Source: Paenibacillus barcinonensis
Lineage (GTDB): Bacteria > Bacillota > Bacilli > Paenibacillales > Paenibacillaceae
Direction: 5' to 3'
Length of the DNA: 64,000 nt
Assembly: GCF_003217495.1 (NCBI RefSeq)
Contig: NZ_QJSW01000002.1
Span: 296,296-360,295, forward strand
Shown here: piece after piece, positions 31,517 through 39,815 of the stretch
How positions within the stretch are numbered: the stretch's first letter is position 1
How the letters are laid out: every line of letters begins with the position of its first letter
Program-made: the position numbers and the translations under genes
The notes under the pieces: model-generated
Databases searched by the model: none
Seen by the model: the letters and a program-made list of their open reading frames with translations, nothing else
Told to the model about the DNA's origin: nothing

Positions 31517-32190
31517 GTAATTACCTCCTTTTTGCTGTTGATTGTGATTAGTGGTGAGATAGACAATGAAGATTTGATATCAGCCATATATCTAGAATCG
31601 AAACTTGTGTATTTAGATTGCTTAACAGTTATATGTTGATTAGAAGTGATTGTAGTAAGAGATATTGCATCGATATCAAAATCAATCCATCCATCATAAA
31701 CCGCTACCTCTTGGTAAGGTAGAATAATCTCAACCCAGTTAGTCCGCTTACGCTTAGGTTTATGAGTTATGTATAACGCATTCTCGTACTGTGCGTAGCG
31801 ATCAACCTTGACAGACTCGATAACTGTATGAGTTAGTTGCGGAAAACCAAACTCAGAGAACTTTACGATACTTACTTTGTGTCCCAATTCAAGTTTGTTG
31901 ATAATTTCTTGCTGATCTTCTGTCACATGAGTAGTATTTGCTTGCATGAATTCAGTCAGCATATCAGCCATAGGAGAGCTGGAGAATTCAGCCTTAACAG
32001 CTTCAATCAATTCATCAGTAACAGTAACATTGTTGTCAGCCAAATCAAGATGAAATCCCAATTTCACAGAACCTTTCTGTGCATCAGACAAGTTGTTGTA
32101 TTTGTCGTCAAATTTGCGAATTTGGTTAGCGAGTAACTCAGAAAGATAATCCACTTTGTAATCCATGTCCATTTGGTTGAAGTTTGTCAT
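31510..32190 (-). CDS. Hypothetical protein, 226 aa
   Basis: The ATG at 32190 follows AAGGTGGTAATTATA. The N-terminal third is helical (YKVDYLSELLANQIRKFDDK), the C-terminal part beta-rich. It has no motif I recognise. An operator copy lies in its leader and its operon starts at the promoter 32377-32424. Confidence 0.55.
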   Translation of the reverse strand: MTNFNQMDMDYKVDYLSELLANQIRKFDDKYNNLSDAQKGSVKLGFHLDLADNNVTVTDELIEAVKAEFSSSPMADMLTEFMQANTTHVTEDQQEIINKLELGHKVSIVKFSEFGFPQLTHTVIESVKVDRYAQYENALYITHKPKRKRTNWVEIILPYQEVAVYDGWIDFDIDAISLTTITSNQHITVKQSKYTSFDSRYMADIKSSLSISPLITINSKKEVITC

Positions 32191-32208
32191 TATAATTACC
32201 ACCTTATT

Positions 32209-32230
32209 ATTTATTATTTTTGTGTTGTTA
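32209..32230 (-). promoter_or_regulatory. Early-operator copy in a leader
   Basis: CAACACAAAAATAATAAATA on the minus strand, about 20 bp before the start of the 226-aa gene. No good -10/-35 pair accompanies it. Confidence 0.45.
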
Positions 32231-32236
32231 TTTATA

Positions 32237-32332
32237 TTAACGAAGGATTAGTGCCCCTACGATTGTTTTACTCTTCAACGCTTGCTTACGTGCCCATTGG
32301 GACTTCATAATTGCCAGTTTAGTCTGACTCAT
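32237..32332 (-). CDS. Very small basic protein, 31 aa
   Basis: MSQTKLAIMKSQWARKQAL... with GGAGTTG upstream. It is the first open frame after the promoter at 32377-32424. Too short to classify; possibly a leader peptide. Confidence 0.4.
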   Translation of the reverse strand: MSQTKLAIMKSQWARKQALKSKTIVGALILR

Positions 32333-32376
32333 TTGATTTCAACTCCTTGTTTCGTTTTCCTTTACCTTATATACTT

Positions 32377-32424
32377 ATTATACATCATAAATATATAAAT
32401 GTACAGTATTATCTTAGTGTTTTA
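32377..32424 (-). promoter_or_regulatory. Promoter plus operator
   Basis: TGTACA (32400-32405), 17 bp, TATAAT (32377-32382). Operator copy AAAACACTAAGATAATACTG (32404-32423) overlaps the -35. Confidence 0.75.
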
Positions 32425-32804
32425 ACACAAATAAGCCACCTTTTTTATGGGTGACCTAAATGAGTTATAGATTAGAATTGAATTAAGGAATAATTAAACC
32501 AAATGACAGACACAACGGGTTTTGTTGTGGATGAAGGTGAAGCGACAGCCATGGAGTGAAACGGAATGGATCTCGCCACCTATTATTAGGTGTAAGATGA
32601 GATTCAATATGATTAATTACACTTTCCTTATGTATCAACGATTTTTTATGTTTTACTACATCAAAAATAATCAATTATGTACTTTCATTTTCCACGTTTT
32701 GGACGCAAAAAAATTCAAAAACCCTTATGTATCAACGGTTTCAAGCATGTTATTACCTATTAAAAACCCTTATATAAAGGATTATTCCACGATTTGGACG
32801 CAAG
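32425..32804. other. Gene-free region with duplicated repeat unit
   Basis: No convincing gene. A weak terminator-like stem (GGTCACC/GGTGGCT, 32434-32456) ends the operon below the helicase gene. The rest holds two copies of a two-part repeat unit: CCTTATGTATCAACG at 32626-32640 and 32723-32737, each followed about 62 bp later by TTCCACG(T/A)TTTGGACGCAA at 32690-32708 and 32785-32803. A replication-origin or recombination-site role is possible; it borders a helicase gene. Confidence 0.5.
32626..32803. repeat. Two tandem copies of an approx. 97-bp A-spacer-B unit
   Basis: Box A CCTTATGTATCAACG is identical in both copies; box B (19 bp) differs at one position. Offsets A1-A2 = 97 bp and B1-B2 = 95 bp. 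A related inverted form CCCTTGATACATA recurs at 36019-36031 and 42437-42449. Confidence 0.7.
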
Positions 32805-34358
32805 CTACACGTCAAAAGCCTGATATTTAGCCAAAATCCAGCATCTCTTGTTGTAATTTGGATTGATTTGACCGTCCTCCAATTTCCGTCTTCTGTCTTT
32901 GTTCGTTCTGTCATTATTATTTAAACTATAAGGTAAATCATTCTTCAAGAAGTACATGTTTAACTGATCACAATCCTTCTGTAGTCTGCCACGTCCATCT
33001 CTTAAATCAATTCTTTTGATTAATTCAGCTTGATCATCCTTGTATAAGCGCTTTCCTACAATACAATCCAGATAATCCGATATTGTAGCTTTGTTAACTG
33101 TATCATCTAATACACTATGATTCACTTGTCCTAGCTTATCTTTCATATAGTTGATGTATCCTTCCTCTTTGTTAAGTAAGTTATTGTATAAATTTTGATC
33201 ATAGCATTCTTTAAAGTATCTTATTTCATTTACTACCTTCTCATATCCAACCACGTTTTTTGCTGCTTTGTCGTAGATAAGAGGATTATTGCTTCTGCGA
33301 TATTTTTTAATATACTCAGCAGATCCAGTTTCAAGTAAATATTTCGCTGGAACAATTGTACGTTCACACTGCACCATCTTCTTATTCATCATCTTGTTAG
33401 ACATGTCTTTGATTATGATAGTAACCTTATCTCGACCATCTATAATGCGCTTTCTGCCTAAACATTGAATAAGAGTATCCACATCTTCAATATCAGCAAT
33501 AACATATTTGATTTGTCTATCTTTGAGGTTAATACCATTATCCAATGTGGATGTAGTAAATAAGAATTTCTCTTCAAACATTTCATTAGCAAGCATGTGA
33601 CTGATTTTTTCTTTGTCTATTTTCTTCCCTACACCAGATACTGTTTTCTCAGCACAAACAAAGAGTGAATCCTTAAACAACAAATGTAAGTCCGCTGCTC
33701 TAGTTGCTGACTTAGTAAAACAAATCACCTTCTGATTCTTAGGAATCGCATGTAGAAACTTTTCTAACACCTTATCGTTTCTATAGAAAATCAATTCCTT
33801 AATGTGACTATAATCATGAGGAACATTGTAACTTCTGTATTGGATACCCTTATGCTTGAAGTATTCAATAGAAGAATCTGCTGTAGCTGACATAAAGATT
33901 TTAGTTTTGTTGGTATCAGCCAAAATCATATTGAACGAGTCTTCAGTATTGAAATTAAACTTTGACTCCGTTAAGAAATAATGAAACTCATCAGATACAA
34001 TATATTGATACTTGCTACTGAATACCCTACTCTTCTTGCGTAAAGCACTCTCAATAGTTTGATAAAGAAAGATATCAATCGTATCTCCTTTATTATCTTG
34101 TTCAATCTCTCGTTGAAATTGTTCACTTAGTCGTGTTCGGTTAAGTAAGAATAATATCTTGGTTCCTTCACGTTTAGCCTTCTCATATAGAGTGTTCTTG
34201 ATGAAGTATGACTTACCCACACCTGTACCAGCTTCAATCGTGATAATCTCACCTTGCTGCCATTGTTCAACTTCATTGCCTATGATGTCTGTTACTGTGA
34301 GTCTCTTTTTGCGAGCAATAACTTTAGTCCTCCTTCCGTGATAAGTGATATAAATCAT
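32805..34358 (-). CDS. Superfamily 2 (DEAD/DEAH-type) helicase
   Basis: A 517-residue protein: Walker A EAGTGVGKSYF (residues 42-52), motif II YIVSDEFHYFL, motif III FMSATADSS, a FTTSTLDNGINLKDRQIKYV region and motif VI LIQCLGRKRI. It is compact and lacks an iron-sulphur or nuclease domain. Probably part of phage DNA replication, given the repeat-rich region at its 3' side. Its start lies 90 bp below the 83-aa gene, on the same strand. Confidence 0.82.
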   Translation of the reverse strand: MIYITYHGRRTKVIARKKRLTVTDIIGNEVEQWQQGEIITIEAGTGVGKSYFIKNTLYEKAKREGTKILFLLNRTRLSEQFQREIEQDNKGDTIDIFLYQTIESALRKKSRVFSSKYQYIVSDEFHYFLTESKFNFNTEDSFNMILADTNKTKIFMSATADSSIEYFKHKGIQYRSYNVPHDYSHIKELIFYRNDKVLEKFLHAIPKNQKVICFTKSATRAADLHLLFKDSLFVCAEKTVSGVGKKIDKEKISHMLANEMFEEKFLFTTSTLDNGINLKDRQIKYVIADIEDVDTLIQCLGRKRIIDGRDKVTIIIKDMSNKMMNKKMVQCERTIVPAKYLLETGSAEYIKKYRRSNNPLIYDKAAKNVVGYEKVVNEIRYFKECYDQNLYNNLLNKEEGYINYMKDKLGQVNHSVLDDTVNKATISDYLDCIVGKRLYKDDQAELIKRIDLRDGRGRLQKDCDQLNMYFLKNDLPYSLNNNDRTNKDRRRKLEDGQINPNYNKRCWILAKYQAFDV

Positions 34359-34432
34359 ATATGTAAAACTCTATAACAGAGTGGAAGCGTATATTCTTTA
34401 ATGAATATGTAATATGTTATTATTGTGTTAAA

Positions 34433-34458
34433 TGACAAGGGAAAAGACTATTCCCCTT
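34433..34458 (-). terminator. Weak terminator-like stem
   Basis: AAGGGGAA and TTTCCCTT pair around TAGTCT on the minus strand at the end of the 82-aa gene; the following tract is only modestly T-rich. Confidence 0.4.
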
Positions 34459-34696
34459 TGACTATGCTTAACAACTTAACGGTGTACTCTTCTAGAAATA
34501 TTCTAATTTGCTCCTGTGCTAAAACCTCATTTGAAATAGATCCATGTTTATATGCTTCCATTACACCCAGTAAATCATCAACTGTATATCCTACTGCATT
34601 ATTGTATGCTTCAGTATTGTTAGGTGTAATGACATCGTTGATAATAGTTTGTTTAAGCTGCTTATCTTTGTTGTATAAGTTATCAAAGCTATTCAT
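34448..34696 (-). CDS. Small hypothetical protein, 82 aa
   Basis: The ATG at 34696 has GAGGAGGAG seven bases upstream, so the earlier in-frame start at 34750 is unlikely. Soluble helical protein (starts MNSFDNLYNKDKQL). Function unknown. Confidence 0.6.
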   Translation of the reverse strand: MNSFDNLYNKDKQLKQTIINDVITPNNTEAYNNAVGYTVDDLLGVMEAYKHGSISNEVLAQEQIRIFLEEYTVKLLSIVKGE

Positions 34697-34819
34697 ATGT
34701 AACTCCTCCTCATTAATTGTATTGGCTACTACATTGCCAAGTGTAATCATACGTATTATACCCCATTCATATGTAAATGTAATTTGGATTGTTCGTGTGA
34801 ATGAAACCAGTAGCCACAG

Positions 34820-35110
34820 TTAGAACACCGTGACTACCTTGATATATGTATTGCTTATGATAAGACTGACAATGGTATGACGCTTATTGAACCCTTGAAC
34901 CTTATACTTATATGCTTGCCTACCTTCATCCCATTCATGCGTTATAGTCTTTGGATGCTTAAGGATGAACAGTAAACGTTCAAAAGTGAAGTTTCTATCT
35001 GGTTGAGATAGTCGTTGTTCAGCATGTGATGATAATATGATATGTCTCTGTGATGCTAGTTGTGGTATAAGTGTTAGTAATGTATCAGTTGATAATGGTT
35101 CATGTATCAT
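34820..35110 (-). CDS. DUF4258-like protein, 96 aa
   Basis: Shows the DUF4258 pattern: SSHAEQRLSQ near residue 25, a central helix, then QAYKYKVQGF and IVSLIISNTYIKVVTVF. The family is sometimes placed in RelE-like toxin modules, but the role is open. The ATG at 35110 has GGGGGTGA six bases upstream. Confidence 0.65.
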   Translation of the reverse strand: MIHEPLSTDTLLTLIPQLASQRHIILSSHAEQRLSQPDRNFTFERLLFILKHPKTITHEWDEGRQAYKYKVQGFNKRHTIVSLIISNTYIKVVTVF

Positions 35111-35151
35111 GATGTTCACCCCCAATAGTGGATTGCTTATTCGATAATCTA

Positions 35152-35199
35152 ATTATACCATTTAACTATATAAATTGAAAGTATTATCTTTGTATTTTT
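35152..35199 (-). promoter_or_regulatory. Promoter plus operator
   Basis: TTTCAA (35175-35180), 17 bp, TATAAT (35152-35157). Operator copy AAAATACAAAGATAATACTT (35178-35197) overlaps the -35. Drives the DUF4258-like gene and probably the helicase. Confidence 0.72.
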
Positions 35200-35500
35200 A
35201 ATTGAGATGAGATTATGAAGTGGACAAGTGAAAAGTAAAATTGATAATGGAAAATTGGATTCGAGATTCGGATTAGGAATTGCCGAGATTGAAATTTGGA
35301 TGAGATTATACATATGACAAGTAAGACTGATAGCAGATAGATAGATGAGTATATGAGATGAGTAGGATAATATGTGGGTGATAAGTGGAACATTGTGATG
35401 AGAGATAGGCTAAGGTGAGAGTGATGAGATGAATGGATAAGTTATAGTGATAGTGATAGTGGAGATAGTTGATAGGTAATATAGTAGACAAATATCAATT
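35200..35500. other. Purine-rich, gene-free segment
   Basis: The plus strand is strikingly rich in G and A, with runs of GATGAG, GATAG and GTGATAGTG words. Open frames on the minus strand here are low-complexity shadows without ribosome sites. I see no gene. Such strand asymmetry could mark a replication origin, a packaging site or an untranslated RNA. Confidence 0.45.
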
Positions 35501-36082
35501 AGATTATAATAAGTCATGATTTATGCAAACACTGTTACCCAGCGATTCAGATACCCCCATAGGGTATATAATAAGCGAGATGGAAATTTAGAATTTTTTT
35601 GAGTTTTCGAATATTTTTTTGAAAATTATATTGACAAATAGGCAGCATACTAGATCAGTTGCAGATATGTTGGTGAGTGGTTCTATCAGTAATACAATGT
35701 ATCTTATATACCTGATAGAACCATAGGTGGGGGGTACATTTACACCCAGAAAGTAATAATATCTGGAAAATAATCCGCTAGCACTTCTCTATGGGTCATC
35801 AAGTTATTTTGAATTACACATTTTCAGCCTAATTTTCATGCACTCTCAATCGTACTCCCAATCGTAAAACTATAGATTTATCAACGTTTTAATATGTTTA
35901 CTGTCTATCATATTGGCTGAATATTAGTCCCCATTTGCCCTAAATACTCATTTTCCCCTTATTCTATAAGCCTTTTACGATTCGAAGCATACATTTCAGC
36001 TATTATTATTCTTATTTTCCCTTGATACATATATGTTTTTGCGTTGATTGTATATCAATCTACGATGCTATACTTTTAATAC
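35501..36082. other. Gene-free AT-rich segment with inverted repeat
   Basis: Contains an AT-rich block (35590-35635), a perfect 11-bp inverted repeat (35679-35722), a G-run next to it, and a CCCTTGATACATA repeat (36019-36031). No open frame with a ribosome site is present on either strand. Confidence 0.45.
35679..35722. repeat. Perfect 11-bp inverted repeat
   Basis: GGTTCTATCAG (35679-35689) and CTGATAGAACC (35712-35722) flank a 22-bp loop. A TTGACA occurs about 45 bp upstream. Could be a structured RNA or a protein-binding site in a candidate origin. Confidence 0.6.
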
Positions 36083-36118
36083 AAAAAAGCCCACTGGACT
36101 CTTTCATCCAATGGGCTC
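36083..36118. terminator. Strong bidirectional terminator
   Basis: AGCCCATTGG and CCAGTGGGCT pair, followed by TTTTTTG on the minus strand and preceded by A-runs; it ends the integrase-RecD2-like operon. Confidence 0.8.
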
Positions 36119-36132
36119 AATTTTTCATATAT

Positions 36133-38373
36133 TTAATTAATCTCTCTTAGCAGGTTGCACAGATGAGTATTGCGTCTCTTACTTTCTACTTTTCTGATGG
36201 CAAAATTTAGTGTCTCTGCCTGAGTTAAGAATATACACTTAGATACACTTCTCGTTATTGCTGTATAAATCAAGTTGGCACTAATCTGAAACTTATTGGA
36301 TCTATCCACTACTATTAATGTTGCTTCACTAGAACTTCCTTGACTCTTATGTATCGTTAATGCCCAAGCAGATAGTAATTGAGCTGCTAAACCTATGTCT
36401 AATCTAACCAGTTGATCATCAAACTGAATTATAATTCCTTTTCTTTCACTCTCCGCTAATTCATCGTCGCTATTCTTTTTATCATCTTCCAGCTTTATAT
36501 CGATCACTTTCCCTGAATCTCCATTTACTATATCTGTTCCTTCTTCAGACATGTTTGCTATCTGGTACATATTAACTGTATTAAGGATGTAGTCTCCAAC
36601 TCTAATTAAACCATCATATCCATATTCATGTTGTTTCTTTGTTGAATCAAATGGATTGACTTGCTCTTGTATGTGCTTATTTAATTCTACGGTTCCTAAC
36701 TTCCCTTTCTTAGTTGGAGATAGTACCATAATATCTTCAGGCTTATAAGTATTCAACAACAAATTATAATAGTGTTTATATCCCTTTTCAATCTGTACCT
36801 GATCAACACAGTGCAGTAAAAAGTCATTTCCAAACAACTGCTTGCCTTCAAAGTCATTATTTACAATTTGTTTACCTTCTCTTATCTTAGTGGCAACATC
36901 AAGGATGCCTCCATCACCTTGTCTAAACACGATGTCCAATTTAGTCATTGGAATTGCTCCGCTTACAATAGCATCGTGAAGAAAGTTTCCTGCCTGTACA
37001 GATAATAACTGAAAATCATCACCAACGAATAATATTCTTGTATTCGGATTTTTAATCTTAGAGAGTAATGATGATAGTATAAATACATCGGTCATACCGG
37101 ATTCATCAATAATCACAAAGTCTTCATGGATCTCTAACATCATCTCTTCTTCCTTATCCATACCAAAACCAATTCTTCTATGTATAGTTTGAGCATTTAC
37201 TCCTGTGTAGGTACGAGTAACTTTCGCTGCTTTTGCAGATGGGGATAGTAATACATATGTGAGTCCTAATTTATTTAGCAAATCTACAAGGAACTTTTGA
37301 AGCTTACTTTTTCCTGTTCCTGCGTACCCAATAAGTAAGTTGACTGAATATTTCTGAATACTTCTAAAGAAATCCTTTTGTTGATATGTAAGTCCTTTGG
37401 GTATATCTTCCTTATACGTTGCTTCAATCTCCAGAATGTACTTATCAGGATCAAAGTTTAGTGAAATTCCATTTTCCAACATTTCCGCTAATCGTTTCGC
37501 TATATACTTTTCAGCGTTGTAAGTTCTAGTAAGAGAAACTTTGTCATCTACAAATACTAATCCATCTGTATCATATAGAAAATTCTCAATCATTACTTCA
37601 GCAAGTTCTAGTTTCTCAGAAGCGTTTCTCAGCAACTCATCTTTTAACATATATGTGTGTCCTTGTTGTTGGTTGTCATCAATGGTGAATCTTATCCCAT
37701 ATTTGATTCTATGTGGATCATCTTTCTTGAAACCCATTAACTGTGCTATCTTATCAGCTCTTTTAAATCCAAATCCAGATAATTGAGTAAGCTCATATGG
37801 GTTGTCTTCAATTTTCTGGATGGCTAATTCCTTTGATCCAAATGTTTTCTCAAGTTTTAAAATAATGTCATATGTTATGCCGTACTTTCCCAATCGACTC
37901 AATACATCTCTATAGGCTATATTCTCAAGAATTCTATCTCTTATCTTGTTATATGTCTTTGATCCAAACTGTTTAACTTTCTCATATTCAAATTTATTAT
38001 CTACAATCAGCTTAACAATATCCTCGTTTGGATAGGTCTTATATACTTCCTTTAACTGTAGATCCGTCATAAGTGTCGCTAAAAACGCCTTCTGACCCTC
38101 CATTGTCTCAGGAACATCCTGATATATCGATAACACGTTATAACTTGCTCCATATTTTGCATCAACTTTTTCAAGTTCAATTTGAGCTTCATACTCCACA
38201 CCTAATTCTAGTCGTTGCATGACCCCTTTAACGCTAAGATTCCCGTATGAGTTTAAAAGCACATTTGGGCTATTTGTGTTACATGAGTATATCCTAAAAT
38301 CATTTTTGTTATCTGCTTCTTTTCTTGGGAACATCATTTTCTCTGGTGTTAACTTCAATTCAATAATACTCAA
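36133..38373 (-). CDS. RecD2-like superfamily 1 helicase
   Basis: A 746-residue protein. An N-terminal OB-like part is followed by helix-hairpin-helix units (ELTQLSGFGFKRADKIAQL) typical of RecD2, then motor motifs: Walker A LIGYAGTGKSKL near residue 350, motif II FVIIDESGMTD, LFVGDDFQLLSVQAGNF, and motif VI LIYTAITRSVSKC. It overlaps the integrase stop/start (ATGA). It likely works in phage DNA replication or recombination. The short overlap makes it translationally coupled to the recombinase. Confidence 0.85.
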   Translation of the reverse strand: MSIIELKLTPEKMMFPRKEADNKNDFRIYSCNTNSPNVLLNSYGNLSVKGVMQRLELGVEYEAQIELEKVDAKYGASYNVLSIYQDVPETMEGQKAFLATLMTDLQLKEVYKTYPNEDIVKLIVDNKFEYEKVKQFGSKTYNKIRDRILENIAYRDVLSRLGKYGITYDIILKLEKTFGSKELAIQKIEDNPYELTQLSGFGFKRADKIAQLMGFKKDDPHRIKYGIRFTIDDNQQQGHTYMLKDELLRNASEKLELAEVMIENFLYDTDGLVFVDDKVSLTRTYNAEKYIAKRLAEMLENGISLNFDPDKYILEIEATYKEDIPKGLTYQQKDFFRSIQKYSVNLLIGYAGTGKSKLQKFLVDLLNKLGLTYVLLSPSAKAAKVTRTYTGVNAQTIHRRIGFGMDKEEEMMLEIHEDFVIIDESGMTDVFILSSLLSKIKNPNTRILFVGDDFQLLSVQAGNFLHDAIVSGAIPMTKLDIVFRQGDGGILDVATKIREGKQIVNNDFEGKQLFGNDFLLHCVDQVQIEKGYKHYYNLLLNTYKPEDIMVLSPTKKGKLGTVELNKHIQEQVNPFDSTKKQHEYGYDGLIRVGDYILNTVNMYQIANMSEEGTDIVNGDSGKVIDIKLEDDKKNSDDELAESERKGIIIQFDDQLVRLDIGLAAQLLSAWALTIHKSQGSSSEATLIVVDRSNKFQISANLIYTAITRSVSKCIFLTQAETLNFAIRKVESKRRNTHLCNLLREIN

Positions 38374-39419
38374 TTACTCATCTCTCCTTTATTTTGAATG
38401 AACTCTTGTGCCTCTCTTTTTATTTGGGACAATGTTCCATGATTTTGTTTCATAATCAAATCAATGAGTTCTTGCTTAGTAAGTTGCTCAAGAACAGAGT
38501 CATCAATTTTATCCTCTATTCTCAAACTTATACTGTTTGAATAGTCTTCGTTTATATGGCGGTAGTAAGTCTCAGTCGTAGAGATATTTGAGTGATTAAG
38601 ATGTTTCTTTGCCTCTTCTAAAGTACCAAAGCTCGCAGCCACGTTTCTGAAACTGTGAAACTTGACATTTCTATCAGAAGAGATATTCATTTTTTCTTTC
38701 AACTTGTTCATCATTGTCTGTATAGTATTGTTGGATAAATGAAATATCTTATTGTCCTTGTATTTGTGATAGTATTTCTGGTCTTTGATTTTCAAGAGTT
38801 CATTGTACAGATCAACCGATATCGGCATTGTATGTCTTTTATTTCCCTTCCCTATAGTTGTAACTAAATAGTTTTCTGCATTAGGATTCTTTTTTATGTC
38901 ATCCCACTCTAGCGACAAAATCGAACTTTTTCTAAAACTAGTAGTGTAAGCAGTTCTAATTAGAGCAGATTTTTCTTGTCCTTGTTTTCTGTCATCATGA
39001 ACAATTCTAGCCATTTCTTCTGCTTCATTCAGATATAGTGGGCCAGTGTGTTCTGAATCATCAGAAAGCATATCGACTTTTACATGCTTCGAGTTGATGG
39101 GATACTCGTTTATCTCCAGAAACTCATATAAACTTTGGATCGGAGCTATGTAATTGTTTATGGTGATATTGGTGTACTCAGCTTCATGATCTTTTAGATG
39201 CTTTTGATATCGAATCATATCCGCATTGCGAACTTTCAAATCATCAACGGTCAAATATTCTATGTCTTTGTTGACATTGTGCAACCATAAAAAGAAATTT
39301 CGAATACTCCTCTCATAGTTTTTTTGTGTGTGTTTGCTCTCGAACTTGCCTATGAAAGTCATAATGTCTTCATAAACTCTTCTACTATACAACTGAATTA
39401 CATTTGCTTCGCTTTTCAT
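38370..39419 (-). CDS. Tyrosine recombinase (integrase), catalytic residues intact
   Basis: A 349-residue protein from the ATG at 39419 (GAAGGAGGAA upstream). N-terminal SAM-like domain (HTQKNYERSIRNFFLWL), then all catalytic elements: Arg in TSFRKSSILSLEWDDI, Lys in GKGNKRHTMPIS, HSFRNVAAS for HxxR, HLNHSNIST for the next His, and Tyr in TETYYRHINE. In size and location relative to the polymerase gene it recalls SPbeta recombinase-like genes. It may act in integration, excision or resolution. It leads the operon with the RecD2-like helicase. Confidence 0.85.
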   Translation of the reverse strand: MKSEANVIQLYSRRVYEDIMTFIGKFESKHTQKNYERSIRNFFLWLHNVNKDIEYLTVDDLKVRNADMIRYQKHLKDHEAEYTNITINNYIAPIQSLYEFLEINEYPINSKHVKVDMLSDDSEHTGPLYLNEAEEMARIVHDDRKQGQEKSALIRTAYTTSFRKSSILSLEWDDIKKNPNAENYLVTTIGKGNKRHTMPISVDLYNELLKIKDQKYYHKYKDNKIFHLSNNTIQTMMNKLKEKMNISSDRNVKFHSFRNVAASFGTLEEAKKHLNHSNISTTETYYRHINEDYSNSISLRIEDKIDDSVLEQLTKQELIDLIMKQNHGTLSQIKREAQEFIQNKGEMSN

Positions 39420-39449
39420 AAAGCATTCCTCCTTCGACCTCTTGATTTC

Positions 39450-39516
39450 ATTATATATGATAAGCATTTAAAACACAACGATAATACTTGACAAAGTTTA
39501 AATATAAACTTATATT
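39450..39516. promoter_or_regulatory. Divergent early/late switch promoters sharing one operator
   Basis: Leftward: TTGTGT (39473-39478), 17 bp, TATAAT (39450-39455), for integrase-RecD2. Rightward: TTGACA (39488-39493), 17 bp, TATATT (39511-39516), for the polymerase operon. One operator copy (AAACACAACGATAATAC, 39471-39487) covers both -35 boxes, so one repressor could silence both directions. Confidence 0.75.
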
Positions 39517-39522
39517 GTATCT

Positions 39523-39575
39523 ACGGACATCAAATCCGAATAAACGAAGGCTACTAAGCCGAAAGGGAAGACTTA
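39523..39575 (+). other. Structured 5' leader of the polymerase operon
   Basis: Two small hairpins, CGGA-N7-TCCG (39533-39547) and GGCT-ACTA-AGCC (39549-39560), sit between the rightward promoter and the first gene. No known riboswitch is recognisable. Confidence 0.4.
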
Positions 39576-39776
39576 ATGAGAAAAGGAAAACAGGGAAATC
39601 ATTCAACTATCACGTGGGAGGATCGATACTACGATGGATACGGCGATGACTGGGATTATTATGATGAAAGAATGGTATCAGAGTATATGAAACAAGGAAT
39701 TGATGATTGTATCGAATACATAGAAGTGGCAGTAGATCAAGAAGTCTTGTGGTTGAAAAACAATACACATAGATAA
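39576..39776 (+). CDS. Small acidic protein, 66 aa, upstream of the polymerase
   Basis: Very acidic and Tyr/Asp-rich (WEDRYYDGYGDDWDYYDERM). It is the first gene of the rightward operon, 39 bp before the YonO-like polymerase gene, so it may be a cofactor or regulator of that enzyme. No family recognised. Confidence 0.6.
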   Translation: MRKGKQGNHSTITWEDRYYDGYGDDWDYYDERMVSEYMKQGIDDCIEYIEVAVDQEVLWLKNNTHR

Positions 39777-39815
39777 TACATATTATAAAATAAAAAATCA
39801 GCAAAGGGTGTTTGA

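Noticed and set aside
32434..32456. GGTCACC/GGTGGCT stem as strong terminator
   Set aside because: The stem is imperfect and the following T-tract is short; I mention it only within the gene-free region.
32626..32803. Possible CRISPR array (repeated boxes with spacing)
   Set aside because: Only two units, boxes of 15 and 19 bp with unequal spacing, and no cas genes in the window.
35184..35491. Overlapping minus-strand open frames of 61-69 codons rich in Ser, Tyr, His and Leu
   Set aside because: They arise from the pyrimidine-rich strand of a repetitive segment, have no ribosome site and the composition of a shadow frame.
1..39419. Search for arbitrium genes (AimR-like TPR protein with AimP peptide)
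   Set aside because: No protein of suitable length and repeat helical pattern is present in the window; the rest of the phage is not visible, so absence cannot be claimed for the whole genome.
39523..39575. Riboswitch in the polymerase leader
   Set aside because: Two small hairpins are visible but they match no riboswitch class I know, and the leader is too short for most.
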